Made by a program: the position numbers and the translations under genes. A stretch of 19,680 nt of DNA from DATLYB01 sp964502525. Lineage in GTDB: Bacteria > Bacteroidota > Bacteroidia > Chitinophagales > CAIOSU01. Below, in pieces: positions 8,108-15,771 of this stretch. The stretch lies in contig CAZCXH010000088.1 of NCBI GenBank assembly GCA_964502525.1, positions 1 to 19,680 on the forward strand, written 5' to 3'. Below the pieces are notes generated by a model that searched no databases, was not told the DNA's origin, and saw only the letters and a program-made list of their open reading frames with translations. How positions within the stretch are numbered: position 1 is the first letter of the stretch; each line of letters starts with the position of its first letter.

Positions 8108-8869
8108 CTATCGGGTGCAGACAACGCAGGTCATTTCCCGGTCTTGTACATACCCGGTAAGCGATCCAAGCTCGGTTTCCGTGGGATACAACAGGGTGCC
8201 ATTACTGTTGGCATTGCTTCCTGTTGCCATTGGAGACGCATTCATGCATATATAATAACTTTTATTCTGAGTGTAATGGTTTGCCATTAAATACCCCCAA
8301 TATTGACTCTGCCACCCCGAGGGGCAATTGGTAGTTCCGGGAATCATAAGAGTTTCTGAAGCCGCAGCCGCCTCACATACAGCACAAGAAACATCGTAGT
8401 CATGAAAACCTGCTAACGAGGCAAGTCCATAACCGCTGGTTTCCCATTCCATGCCATAAATCAAATTTCCATCGTTGTTACCGTCACTAAAAACAGCCCA
8501 ATTCGGGCTATTGGTAAGGCAAATTGAATTGGCCCCTGAACCACCATGGTTGTAGTGCCCTCCGGCTGCATATCCTGCATACACAATTGTTGAGGTGGAT
8601 GGGCAGTTATTCCTGCCCCAATTGATAAACGTAGTTGTTGCATTCGTTACATTTACCCAGGCAGAACCGTTGAAGAATTGCAGAATTCCGCTGCTATGAT
8701 AACGAAAGGTTCCGGTGGTGGCGCTGCTGCCGGCAGACTCATTGCCTACTTTAATCCACCCATTTACATCTAACTTTTGCGTAGGGCTGGACTCGCCAAT
8801 GCCGAGATTCTGTGAAAATGCCAGCCTGAAGCAGAAAGTGACGATTAAAAAAGCAGTTATATTTTTCAT
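8108..8869 (-). CDS. Secreted short-chain-collagen-C4-like protein, paralogue 1
   Basis: A 253-residue exported protein with a signal peptide ending AFSQ at residue 20 and the NLGIGESSPTQKLDVNG motif at 21-37. The head (about 80-253) reads as two copies of one unit: NWGRNNCP...HYNHGGSGAN.ICL...CAVC (C89, C117, C162, C165) and PGTTNCPSGW...HYTQ...ICM...TCVVC (C182, C208, C248, C251). The final YVQDREMTCVVCTR closely resembles the ends of sponge and other animal short-chain collagen C4 proteins (pattern YVNGRELTCVVCTK), here without Gly-X-Y repeats. All eight head cysteines occupy matching places in the two halves. It is the last of three tandem paralogues, 18 bp after the middle one. Likely an extracellular binding protein; ligand unknown. 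Confidence 0.9.
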   Translation of the reverse strand: MKNITAFLIVTFCFRLAFSQNLGIGESSPTQKLDVNGWIKVGNESAGSSATTGTFRYHSSGILQFFNGSAWVNVTNATTTFINWGRNNCPSTSTIVYAGYAAGGHYNHGGSGANSICLTNSPNWAVFSDGNNDGNLIYGMEWETSGYGLASLAGFHDYDVSCAVCEAAAASETLMIPGTTNCPSGWQSQYWGYLMANHYTQNKSYYICMNASPMATGSNANSNGTLLYPTETELGSLTGYVQDREMTCVVCTR

Positions 8870-8887
8870 GGTTTATTGATTTATTAG

Positions 8888-9661
8888 TTACCTTGTACAA
8901 ACAGAACAGGTAAGTTCGCGGTTTTGCACATAAGGAGCGCGAAGTGAGCATAATTCCGCTTCAGTGGGATACCAAAGATCCCCATTGCTATTAGCAGTGC
9001 TCCCATTAAATGTGGGCGTATTATTCAGGCAGACAAATTCACTGTACCTGTGAGTGTAATGGGTGGCAACAAGGTATCCCCAATATTGCTGCGACCATCC
9101 GGAAGGACAGATCGTGGTTCCCGGCACCATAAGCATTGTTGATGCGTTCTCTACCTGGCATACCGCGCACCTTGCATCATAATTCTGGTATGAAAATAAA
9201 GTGCTGACGCCATAAGAAGAATTGGTTTCAAACTCCAACCCATAAACTAAGGCTCCATTATGATTACCGTCATTATAGTCAACCCAATTTGGGGTTGATG
9301 ACAGACAGAGCGTCTGATAGCCGGAGCCTACCTGATCATAACTTGTGCCTCCGGCAAATCCTGAATAGATTAGGGTTGATGAGGATGGACAATCCGTACG
9401 TCCCCAATTGATGAACTTTGTTGCCCGGATACTTAAATTTACCCAGCCCGAGCCATTATGAAGTTGCAATCTCTCGTTACTTGTATTATAACGAATGGTA
9501 CCTGCAGAGCCGGTGCCAGGAGCCGATTGATTGCCGACTTCAATCCATCCGTTTACATCTAACTTTTGGTTAGCGCTTGCTTTGTCCACTCCCAGCCCTG
9601 TCTGTGAGAAAGCCGCTCCGCTTAATGAAGCGATGAGTACTACTGCTATAATCTTTTTCAT
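8888..9661 (-). CDS. Secreted short-chain-collagen-C4-like protein, paralogue 2
   Basis: A 257-residue paralogue. I use the start at 9661 (MKKIIAVVLIASLSGAAFSQ) because it places the signal peptide at the N-terminus; the longer reading begins 11 codons earlier and has no signal. The N-terminal cassette is TGLGVDKASANQKLDVNG. The head carries the same duplicated unit, with cysteines 91, 119, 165, 168 in the first half and 185, 211, 252, 255 in the second, plus an extra C238. It ends YVQNRELTCSVCTR. The middle gene is the most divergent around HYTH (first half SYDQVGSGYQ). It is spaced 20 bp from the gene before and 18 bp from the gene after, so the three form one transcript. Confidence 0.9.
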   Translation of the reverse strand: MKKIIAVVLIASLSGAAFSQTGLGVDKASANQKLDVNGWIEVGNQSAPGTGSAGTIRYNTSNERLQLHNGSGWVNLSIRATKFINWGRTDCPSSSTLIYSGFAGGTSYDQVGSGYQTLCLSSTPNWVDYNDGNHNGALVYGLEFETNSSYGVSTLFSYQNYDARCAVCQVENASTMLMVPGTTICPSGWSQQYWGYLVATHYTHRYSEFVCLNNTPTFNGSTANSNGDLWYPTEAELCSLRAPYVQNRELTCSVCTR

Positions 9662-9681
9662 TGCTTTAGATTTTAAGGTTT

Positions 9682-10470
9682 TTACTTGGTGCAAACTGCG
9701 CAGGTAACTTCGCGGTTTTGCACATATCCGGCAAATAAGGAACCCATTTCAGTTTCTGTCGGATACCAAAGGTTTCCGTTGCAGTCGGAGTTAACCCCGG
9801 TTTGCAGGGGCGAATTATTAACGCAAACCGTTTCATTCTTTGACTGGGTATAATGATTCCCCATTAAGTATCCCCAATATCGCAACGTCCATCCCGAAGG
9901 ACAATTAGTGGTTCCCGGAACCATAAGCGTTTCGCTCGCGTCATCAACAAGGCATACGGCACATTCTGCATCATAATCCTGTAATTGTGCCGATGTCAGC
10001 CCATTGCCAAAGGTGGCAATGCCGTATCCGCTCATCTGATACTCGGTGCCGTAAATCAACGCGGCATTCTGATCAGCATCGTTGAAGGTGGCTCCTGACC
10101 AGCTTGGGCTATTGGTAAGACAAATAGTATTGGCGCCTGAACCGGAATGCTGATAATGATGGCTCGCGGTTTGGCCGGAATAGACTACTGATGAGCCGGC
10201 AGGACAATCGTTCCTTCCCCAATTAACAAAAGTAGTGGACTGGCTTCCCATATATCTCCACATTGTACCATTGAAGAATTGCAGGCTTCCGTTGCTGTTG
10301 TAACGGATGGCGCCAGCCGTAGCCGAAGAACCGGCTGATTCGTTGCCCACCTGAATCCATCCGTTCACATCCAGGCGTTCGGTAGGGCTTGCCTGGTCAA
10401 TACCGACATTTTGCGCGAAAGCCGAAGCGGTAAGCGCGCTGATGGTTAAAACAGTTATTATTTTTTTCAT
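9682..10470 (-). CDS. Secreted short-chain-collagen-C4-like protein, paralogue 3
   Basis: A 262-residue exported protein with a signal peptide (MKKIITVLTISALTASAFAQ) and the NVGIDQASPTERLDVNG cassette. A short linker with Trp-rich ends follows (LQFFNGTMWRYMG, 63-75), as in a tail-fibre neck. The duplicated head covers 80-262: C89, C117, C170, C173 in the first unit and C190, C216, C257, C260 in the second, with an unpaired C230 near SDCNGNLWYP. The C-terminus is QNREVTCAVCTK. It is the first gene of the three-gene unit. No TAnnTTTG promoter is seen in 10471-10615, so transcription may come from further upstream. Confidence 0.9.
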   Translation of the reverse strand: MKKIITVLTISALTASAFAQNVGIDQASPTERLDVNGWIQVGNESAGSSATAGAIRYNSNGSLQFFNGTMWRYMGSQSTTFVNWGRNDCPAGSSVVYSGQTASHHYQHSGSGANTICLTNSPSWSGATFNDADQNAALIYGTEYQMSGYGIATFGNGLTSAQLQDYDAECAVCLVDDASETLMVPGTTNCPSGWTLRYWGYLMGNHYTQSKNETVCVNNSPLQTGVNSDCNGNLWYPTETEMGSLFAGYVQNREVTCAVCTK

Positions 10471-10517
10471 GGATTGGAAAGTTTTACATGTTATCCCTAA
10501 GCACCTCCATCATCTAA

Positions 10518-10535
10518 CCTCTCCCATTGGAGAGG
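10518..10535. repeat. Short palindrome in the 145-bp gap
   Basis: A perfect hairpin, CCTCTCC/GGAGAGG with a 4-nt loop. The surrounding text (CTAACCTCTCC ... GGAGAGGGCAG) looks like a fragment of an interspersed Bacteroidetes palindrome. A smaller repeat, CTATT/AATAG, lies at 10591-10603. Confidence 0.45.
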
Positions 10536-10615
10536 GCAGCGTGACGCAATAGAAAAAAGCAGGTTTTTAGAGATGCCTAATCATTAAATTCTATTATCAA
10601 TAGCTAAGTTCAATC

Positions 10616-11134
10616 TTATTCAAAAATTATTGTATCAATGGAACCCCATGAATTTCCGCAACCCCAGATGCTGGCTGAAGGGCTCCGTATGGAAATGGTA
10701 TGGGTTCCGGGTCCCAGATTCCCCGACCATTGAACGTACGCATCCTCCCATTGGGCGGACGAAGTATAAGTAAGAGTTTGGTCCGCAAACCCTCCGTCCA
10801 CGTAAAGCACTAAATCCGCTCTGCCGGAAGTATTCCTGATTATTGCCGAACTTGTAGATATCGCAGCGGTTGCAGTCAGCGTAAAGGTCTGACTGATCAT
10901 GTCGGTATTAGCCGCCCATCCCGGAGGACATCCTCCCCTTGTATCTTCCGAATGAATGACCCGTGGCTTTTTGGTTTGAACGGAACCATCGGGAAACTTG
11001 ATACCCTGGCTGGTTTTGATGAAGCCGTTCACATCCAGCTTTTCTGAAGGGCTGGGCTGGTCAATGCCGAAGTTCTGGGAAAAGGCTGATGCCGCTATTC
11101 CCAAAATGATTAGGATGATGGTTGCATTTTTCAT
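10616..11134 (-). CDS. Secreted LDVNG protein with small beta-rich head
   Basis: A 172-residue protein: signal peptide to residue 20, then the cassette NFGIDQPSPSEKLDVNG, then a GIKFPDGSVQTK neck (44-55) of the kind found in phage tail fibres and related stalk proteins. The head (about 57-172) starts IHSEDTRGGCPPGW and looks all-beta (TFTLTATAAISTSSAIIRNT, LVLYVDGGFADQTL, GPGTHTISIRSP). Two cysteines (C69, C159) could form a disulfide. I do not recognise the head with confidence; a carbohydrate-binding jelly roll is possible. It lies 50 bp after the C1q-like gene. Confidence 0.82.
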   Translation of the reverse strand: MKNATIILIILGIAASAFSQNFGIDQPSPSEKLDVNGFIKTSQGIKFPDGSVQTKKPRVIHSEDTRGGCPPGWAANTDMISQTFTLTATAAISTSSAIIRNTSGRADLVLYVDGGFADQTLTYTSSAQWEDAYVQWSGNLGPGTHTISIRSPSASIWGCGNSWGSIDTIIFE

Positions 11135-11184
11135 GATTATTCTTTTAAATAGTTAAGCCATATTAAAAAATATGCATGTCAACC

Positions 11185-11712
11185 TCATAATAGGTGTCCT
11201 GAAAAGAAAGTGTAATTCGTGTACCATCCTCCAACATCCGTATTCCAAGTATCAACATAATCTCCGGCATTCAGAAACAGGATGGTGGTAACAGAGCTTT
11301 GTCCATAATTTGCTCCCTCCGAGGCGCGCGACTGAGGGTTGAGGACGGAGCCGTTTCTCCGCAAATCCATGCGTCCTACCTGCCCGGTGGAACCGCTGTA
11401 TTTGATTCCTCCGAAAGTGAACGAGTATAATCCTGCAACGGGAGCGGTGAACCTGCCTGTTGATGTGCTGTAGTAACCTCCATTATTCAAATTAACTCCC
11501 GCATATACGATTACGGCATTCTGAGTAGTCCAATGAGATGTGAGATATACCGAGAAAGCCGGACGATTGGGTGATAATATGAAACCGGATGCTTTGATGT
11601 TCCCGTTCACATCGAGCTTTTCGGAGGGGCTGGGTTGGTCAATGCCGAAATTCTGCGCAAAAGCTAAAACAGCCCACGCGCTGATGATTAAAACGGTTAC
11701 TATTTTTTTCAT
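11185..11712 (-). CDS. Secreted LDVNG protein with C1q-like head
   Basis: A 175-residue protein: signal peptide, cassette NFGIDQPSPSEKLDVNG (21-37), then a head (about 48-175) with the C1q/TNF jelly-roll signature. RPAFSVYLTS opens it (50-59). VIVYAGVNLNNGGYY and then GRFTAPVAGLYSFTFGG (86-102) match the C1q pattern F-t-P-x-x-G-x-Y-x-F. LNAGDYVDTW (147-156) and the terminal FFSGHLL fit the last strands. C1q heads normally trimerise and bind ligands. No cysteines are in the mature protein. It sits downstream of a large palindromic element (11798-11899), so it may have its own promoter or depend on read-through. Confidence 0.88.
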   Translation of the reverse strand: MKKIVTVLIISAWAVLAFAQNFGIDQPSPSEKLDVNGNIKASGFILSPNRPAFSVYLTSHWTTQNAVIVYAGVNLNNGGYYSTSTGRFTAPVAGLYSFTFGGIKYSGSTGQVGRMDLRRNGSVLNPQSRASEGANYGQSSVTTILFLNAGDYVDTWNTDVGGWYTNYTFFSGHLL

Positions 11713-11797
11713 GGCTTGCAGTTAATATGTTTTAAAATATTACTTTGAAGAATTAATCAATTTCATAACAATTCAATAGTTCGTTACTTTTTTCGAA

Positions 11798-11899
11798 CAT
11801 CAGGGCTAAAGCCCTTGTGAACGCTCTGTTCTGCTCAAACCCCGCCTTTAAAGGCGGGGTTAATGGATAGCGCGTCACTAAAGGGCTTTAGCCCTGATG
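11798..11899. repeat. Nested palindromic (MITE-like) element
   Basis: A 102-bp element bounded by perfect 19-bp inverted repeats (11798-11816 and 11881-11899; core AGGGCTAAAGCCCT) with a 20-bp perfect palindrome in the middle (10+10 bp, 11840-11859, core CCTTTAAAGG). The design fits a small non-autonomous repeat. It fills most of the 273-bp gap between the 197- and 175-residue genes; I see no gene there. Confidence 0.75.
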
Positions 11900-11985
11900 T
11901 AAAAAAACTACCGGACTATTGATCAATTTATAACTCATTAATAATAAGTTGCAATCTGCATGAAATGAAAGTTAATTTCAAACCA

Positions 11986-12579
11986 TTACTTTGCTCCCAT
12001 CCAGATAATACTCAGATGCCCCCACACCCCATTATCCATTGAGGTGATATCCGTTGATGCGCTGGCCCAATAAAAAGTCAACACATCGTTGGCAGCAACA
12101 GCATAGCTTCCTCCAATGTGCATTCCATCCCAATAACCTCCCGTGGGCGCAATAAGCGAATAAGCTTTGGCGCTGCCGTTAATCAAGGCATAAATGTACA
12201 CATAGCTTCCGCCTGCCGCGACAATGTCCTGGTCGTAATTCCACATGATAATGCCGGTTTTTTTTATTTTTATTCCGAAATTTCCTGATGAAATCGCTTC
12301 GAACACATTGGCATCGGTATTTTGGGAGGCTGAAAATTGCGCGTAACCGGCATTGGAGCTAATTATGGAAGAAGCATTCGCCAGATAGCCGAAAAAATTT
12401 GCTGTTGCTACGGCAGTTGTCTGGGCGGTACCGTCAGGAAACTTATAACCCTGGCTGGTCCTGATGAACCCGTTTACATCCAATTTTTCAGCAGGGCTGG
12501 GCTGGTCAATGCCGAAGTTTTGCGCGAACGCAAGTTGAGCCGATCCTAAAATAGCGGCTATTGCGAATATGTTTCTCAT
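11986..12579 (-). CDS. Secreted LDVNG protein with jelly-roll-like head
   Basis: A 197-residue protein when started at 12579 (MRNIFAIAAILGSAQLAFAQ); the upstream Met at 12594 would add MTGSP before the signal. The cassette NFGIDQPSPAEKLDVNG is followed by the GYKFPDGTAQTT neck (44-55). The head (about 85-197) has FEAISSGNFGIKIKKTGIIM, YVYIYALINGSAKAY and NGVWGHLSIIWMG, a strand pattern that could be a divergent C1q/TNF-like jelly roll. This is an inference from hydrophobic periodicity, not a strong motif. There are no cysteines. The gene starts 33 bp after the S74 gene, so it is likely co-transcribed with it. Confidence 0.82.
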   Translation of the reverse strand: MRNIFAIAAILGSAQLAFAQNFGIDQPSPAEKLDVNGFIRTSQGYKFPDGTAQTTAVATANFFGYLANASSIISSNAGYAQFSASQNTDANVFEAISSGNFGIKIKKTGIIMWNYDQDIVAAGGSYVYIYALINGSAKAYSLIAPTGGYWDGMHIGGSYAVAANDVLTFYWASASTDITSMDNGVWGHLSIIWMGAK

Positions 12580-12612
12580 GGGTGAACCGGTCATTTAAAA
12601 TCTATTTTTCTA

Positions 12613-14028
12613 TTATTTATCACTTGCCTTATCTGCTGCCGGAGCCGGGGCTTCCTTTACCGGATGCGGATCGTGCTTGGGCGCTGGATAAGTTCCCTCA
12701 GGCACAATTTTAAGTTCAGGCGCCTTTTTGGGACCAACCTTTTCAGTTTTAGCCGATTCAAGGAAAGAAGCAAACTGCGGACTTACTTTTGTAATTCCTC
12801 TTTCTGCTCCGGGTTGGGTTTTTGCCATGGCAATCCAGTTGAAGGTAACCACCTGGTTTTGAGGGCTTACTTCAACAACAAATCCTTCCTGCGATATCTG
12901 TGAGACGCTCATTGAGACCCCAAGCTGCGAAGGAGTAGCGGTAACGACCGGCTTTGCGCCATTCAATTGAGATGCAAATTCATCTGAGAAGGTGACGATA
13001 AGCCTGCCTGAAGAAACTACATCCACGCCAAAGTCGCTTATCTTGCTGCCTCCGCCATCAAGATTGTCCACCCTCTGCTTGAGGGACTTAATGGCACCGG
13101 TATTAACAAAAATCAACTGTGGGAGATCAATAGCCTCATTGTTACCGTCTGTAACAGCAGTCGGTGTTTCTTCAGCGATAAAACCAATGTGCATTTCCTT
13201 GCCTGATGCAGGGTCCTTAAGCCTGTAATAATTCAAGTCCAGATCGTCCACAAATGCAAGAGCGCTTTGATAATCTGCATCATTAAATTTTAGTATATCT
13301 TTTTTGACTTTCCTGGTGCTTATATAATTATACCCAGCGGCATAACAACTTTGATGATAGAAGTACCACAACCACCCGTAAGAGTTATTATGCACTCCGG
13401 TATATTGGGTGCCCCAGGTATACGCAGTGTTGCTCATCATCAATGACAGATTTCCTCCTTCAGCATCAAATTCCAATCCGTGCCATCCATTTCTATTACC
13501 GGCTATTCTCCATGCGCCATAGCTTCCATTGTTAACATAGAAATGTGAGCCATTAGCATAACCAGAGTATAAACCATGATAACCATACAAATTAGTCCAT
13601 GTCCTGAACGTGTTGTAGGTGCCGTTTGAACCCAGGTCAGCGCCATAACTTGACCAGATACCGGAGCCCAAAGCCACTTTGGTGGAACCGTTTTCCATCA
13701 CCAACAACTGGTGGGATAATCCTCCGATGGATTGTCCGCCAATATTCGAGTGCGTCCATGCAAGCCCATACAGGTTGCCCGGAGTGGTGCCGTTTGCCGG
13801 CAGGCGCCATGAGGTGCCCATTGACCAGACATTCTGATACCTTACATCGGAATAAACGCCCACCAAGCCTTCTCCATAATTATTATCACAATAAATATCT
13901 CCTCTAATGCGCGCGTGTCCGTTCACATCGAGTTTTTGAGTTGGGGAGGCGATGTCAATGCCGAAGTTTTGCGAGAATACACTGCCTGAAAAAATTAAAA
14001 AGATGATAGGGATAAGTAGTGTCTTCAT
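12613..14028 (-). CDS. Tail-fibre-like protein with peptidase S74 chaperone domain
   Basis: A 471-residue exported protein: signal peptide (ends VFSQ), cassette NFGIDIASPTQKLDVNG, then a Gly/Asn/Tyr-rich fibre region (about 45-235). Residues about 237-325 are an intramolecular chaperone of the endosialidase type (peptidase S74). S237 and K242 (STRKVK) have the S-x4-K spacing of the self-cleaving Ser-Lys dyad, followed by IGFIAEETP and a short coiled region (KSLKQRVDNL). Unlike most S74 proteins it continues for about 145 residues: a beta region with LIVTFSDEFASQLNGAKPVV and VVTFNWIAMAK, then a Lys/Pro-rich tail. If cleavage happens, the chaperone and tail would be released together from the trimeric fibre. 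Confidence 0.9.
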   Translation of the reverse strand: MKTLLIPIIFLIFSGSVFSQNFGIDIASPTQKLDVNGHARIRGDIYCDNNYGEGLVGVYSDVRYQNVWSMGTSWRLPANGTTPGNLYGLAWTHSNIGGQSIGGLSHQLLVMENGSTKVALGSGIWSSYGADLGSNGTYNTFRTWTNLYGYHGLYSGYANGSHFYVNNGSYGAWRIAGNRNGWHGLEFDAEGGNLSLMMSNTAYTWGTQYTGVHNNSYGWLWYFYHQSCYAAGYNYISTRKVKKDILKFNDADYQSALAFVDDLDLNYYRLKDPASGKEMHIGFIAEETPTAVTDGNNEAIDLPQLIFVNTGAIKSLKQRVDNLDGGGSKISDFGVDVVSSGRLIVTFSDEFASQLNGAKPVVTATPSQLGVSMSVSQISQEGFVVEVSPQNQVVTFNWIAMAKTQPGAERGITKVSPQFASFLESAKTEKVGPKKAPELKIVPEGTYPAPKHDPHPVKEAPAPAADKASDK

Positions 14029-14105
14029 AAATGTTATATTTTAAGGTTAAACAGCATATTAATTGTTCATTTAATGCGGAAAAGTTGCTTTAAATTTTAT
14101 CCATT

Positions 14106-15119
14106 TCATTCCTTAACCGGAGCCTCTGCTTTCTCCAAGCCGGTAATTGTGCCGTTCCTTTCCAGTGTCCGGGTTAAATCAGCCAGTTGATTTTTCAAAT
14201 CAGTTATTTCAGCATCTTGAATGCCTGCCTTTGCGCATTGAATTTTCAGCATGGCATTTTCCTTTTCGAGGGCTTCCACTCTGCGCGCCAGCGTTTCCTG
14301 GTTTTCAGCAAGCGCCTGAATGCCGACCAGGGCAATGCCTGCGGGGTCAATATGGGTGATCATGGAATCGGAATCGCCCAGGTGAAATTTTTCATAAAAG
14401 TCCTGAGCGATGGGACCGATATGCTTCACTTTGTCGTCTTCGGTTTTGTAGTTCCACCTGTACATCTCCAGTTTCCCGATTTTACTCAGGATGGCTTGCT
14501 TATCCAGTTCCTCGAAATTTTCTTTTTTACTGCGGGAAGAAACAGCGGTGTAACCGCCTCCGCTGCTGATATATGCAGAGTAAGCGCCTCCTACCGATAT
14601 ATAAAGGTATCCTCCATCCGTTTTTAATGTGGGATAGGTATTTATCGGATATCCGGGCAGGTCGCCTGTGAGCGCCAAATATCCTTGGGAGTTGTTGCTT
14701 TTCATGATATTGCCGGTGGCTTCAATTCCCATTTTTTGCCCCTGGTTGTCCCCGAATTCAATTCTGCGGAATCCGCCATTTGCCAGTCTCAGGTAACCTT
14801 CGTCAACACCGCCATTGTGGAACTCTATGGTCGCGGTTCTGCCCGTTCCGGATGTGCTCTCAGCCAATGAGAGCGTATAGTTTCCCCCGCTGCAGCATTC
14901 TCCCGCTCCATCGCGCGAGATATTCAACTGATTGAAATTGCTGTACCCGTTCGGGTTGATATAATAACCTGTATTATCCGCGTCATAATATACCCGGGCT
15001 TTTACATTCCCGTTCACGTCCAGCTTTTCCGTTGGGCTTGGATTGTCAATGCCGAAGTTTTGGGCAAATGCAAAATGCGCCAATCCTGTAATCACTGCTA
15101 TTGATAATATCCTTTTCAT
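14106..15119 (-). CDS. Tail-fibre-like protein with peptidase S74 domain and coiled coil
   Basis: A 337-residue protein when started at 15119 (MKRILSIAVITGLAHFAFAQ). The cassette NFGIDNPSPTEKLDVNG is followed by YYDADNTGYYINPNGYSNFN (44-63), a motif seen in phage-type tail fibres. The fibre runs to about 190. The S74 chaperone (about 194-262) has S194 and K199 in SSRSKKENF, the expected self-cleavage dyad spacing, then HIGPIAQDFYEKF and a trailing coiled coil (ALAENQETLARRVEALEKEN, to about 318). This is the usual S74 layout. Its first 17 codons and the 40 bp upstream are nearly identical to those of the gene before it (one mismatch in 90 bp). Confidence 0.92.
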   Translation of the reverse strand: MKRILSIAVITGLAHFAFAQNFGIDNPSPTEKLDVNGNVKARVYYDADNTGYYINPNGYSNFNQLNISRDGAGECCSGGNYTLSLAESTSGTGRTATIEFHNGGVDEGYLRLANGGFRRIEFGDNQGQKMGIEATGNIMKSNNSQGYLALTGDLPGYPINTYPTLKTDGGYLYISVGGAYSAYISSGGGYTAVSSRSKKENFEELDKQAILSKIGKLEMYRWNYKTEDDKVKHIGPIAQDFYEKFHLGDSDSMITHIDPAGIALVGIQALAENQETLARRVEALEKENAMLKIQCAKAGIQDAEITDLKNQLADLTRTLERNGTITGLEKAEAPVKE

Positions 15120-15159
15120 GCTCTTCAGTTTTAATGATGTTTTACATTCACGATAATCA
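15070..15159 (-). repeat. 90-bp leader/signal-peptide repeat, copy 1
   Basis: This is identical to 15722-15811 except at 15147 (T here, G at 15799). It covers the 5' leader and signal-peptide codons of the 337-residue gene and marks a recent cassette duplication. Confidence 0.9.
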
Positions 15160-15771
15160 GTCTTCAAGAGTTAATTCGCAGGTTCTCGCGGCATTAGTAT
15201 AGGCTCCGTTCCATATCAACAATCCCATCTGCCTGCCTGCCGGGTCGCCCAGTCCCGAAAATCCTGAATAATTCCCATCCGTGAAGTAACAGGCACCGCT
15301 GAAAATGCTGAGGGCATGCTCCGTTGTGCCGTTGCCGTCAACTCCGTTGGCCCCTCCCCACCTCCACCTGCCGTTTGATATGTCATAGGTGAACAGGTAA
15401 GAGCCGGTTTGACCGTTCCCATCGCTGGCGCCTTCCGATTCAACACCGCCCCAATACCGCATGATAAACCTCACCCTGCACCCGTCTTCATCACCGCACA
15501 GATCAGCGACAATATTCATATCCAGGGGGATGGTTCTGCCCCCGTCTGCTCCGTAAGTGCCCTTGATATAATATCTCCTGGTGGTTACGCTGTAAGTTGA
15601 AACCGTCCCGCTTACGTTTTTAACTCCCTCTGAAAGGACATATCCCCTTGCGCGGGCGTTTCCGTTCACGTCAAGTTTTTCAGTCGGGGAGGGGACGTCA
15701 ATGCCGAAGTTTTGCGAAAAGGCAAAATGCGCCAATCCTGTAATCACTGCTATTGATAATATCCTTTTCAT
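15157..15771 (-). CDS. Secreted LDVNG protein with unrecognised beta-rich head
   Basis: A 204-residue protein with the signal peptide MKRILSIAVITGLAHFAFSQ and cassette NFGIDVPSPTEKLDVNG. The head (about 45-204) is rich in Gly, Tyr and Trp and includes VSTYSVTTRRYYIKG, CRVRFIMRYWGG and NGRWRWGGANGVDGNGTT. Four cysteines (about C92, C98, C160, C198) could form two disulfides. I do not recognise the head; a lectin-like or phage receptor-binding fold is possible. It is the first LDVNG gene of the array, 76 bp after the IPTL-CTERM gene, and ends 37 bp before the next start. Confidence 0.8.
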   Translation of the reverse strand: MKRILSIAVITGLAHFAFSQNFGIDVPSPTEKLDVNGNARARGYVLSEGVKNVSGTVSTYSVTTRRYYIKGTYGADGGRTIPLDMNIVADLCGDEDGCRVRFIMRYWGGVESEGASDGNGQTGSYLFTYDISNGRWRWGGANGVDGNGTTEHALSIFSGACYFTDGNYSGFSGLGDPAGRQMGLLIWNGAYTNAARTCELTLED

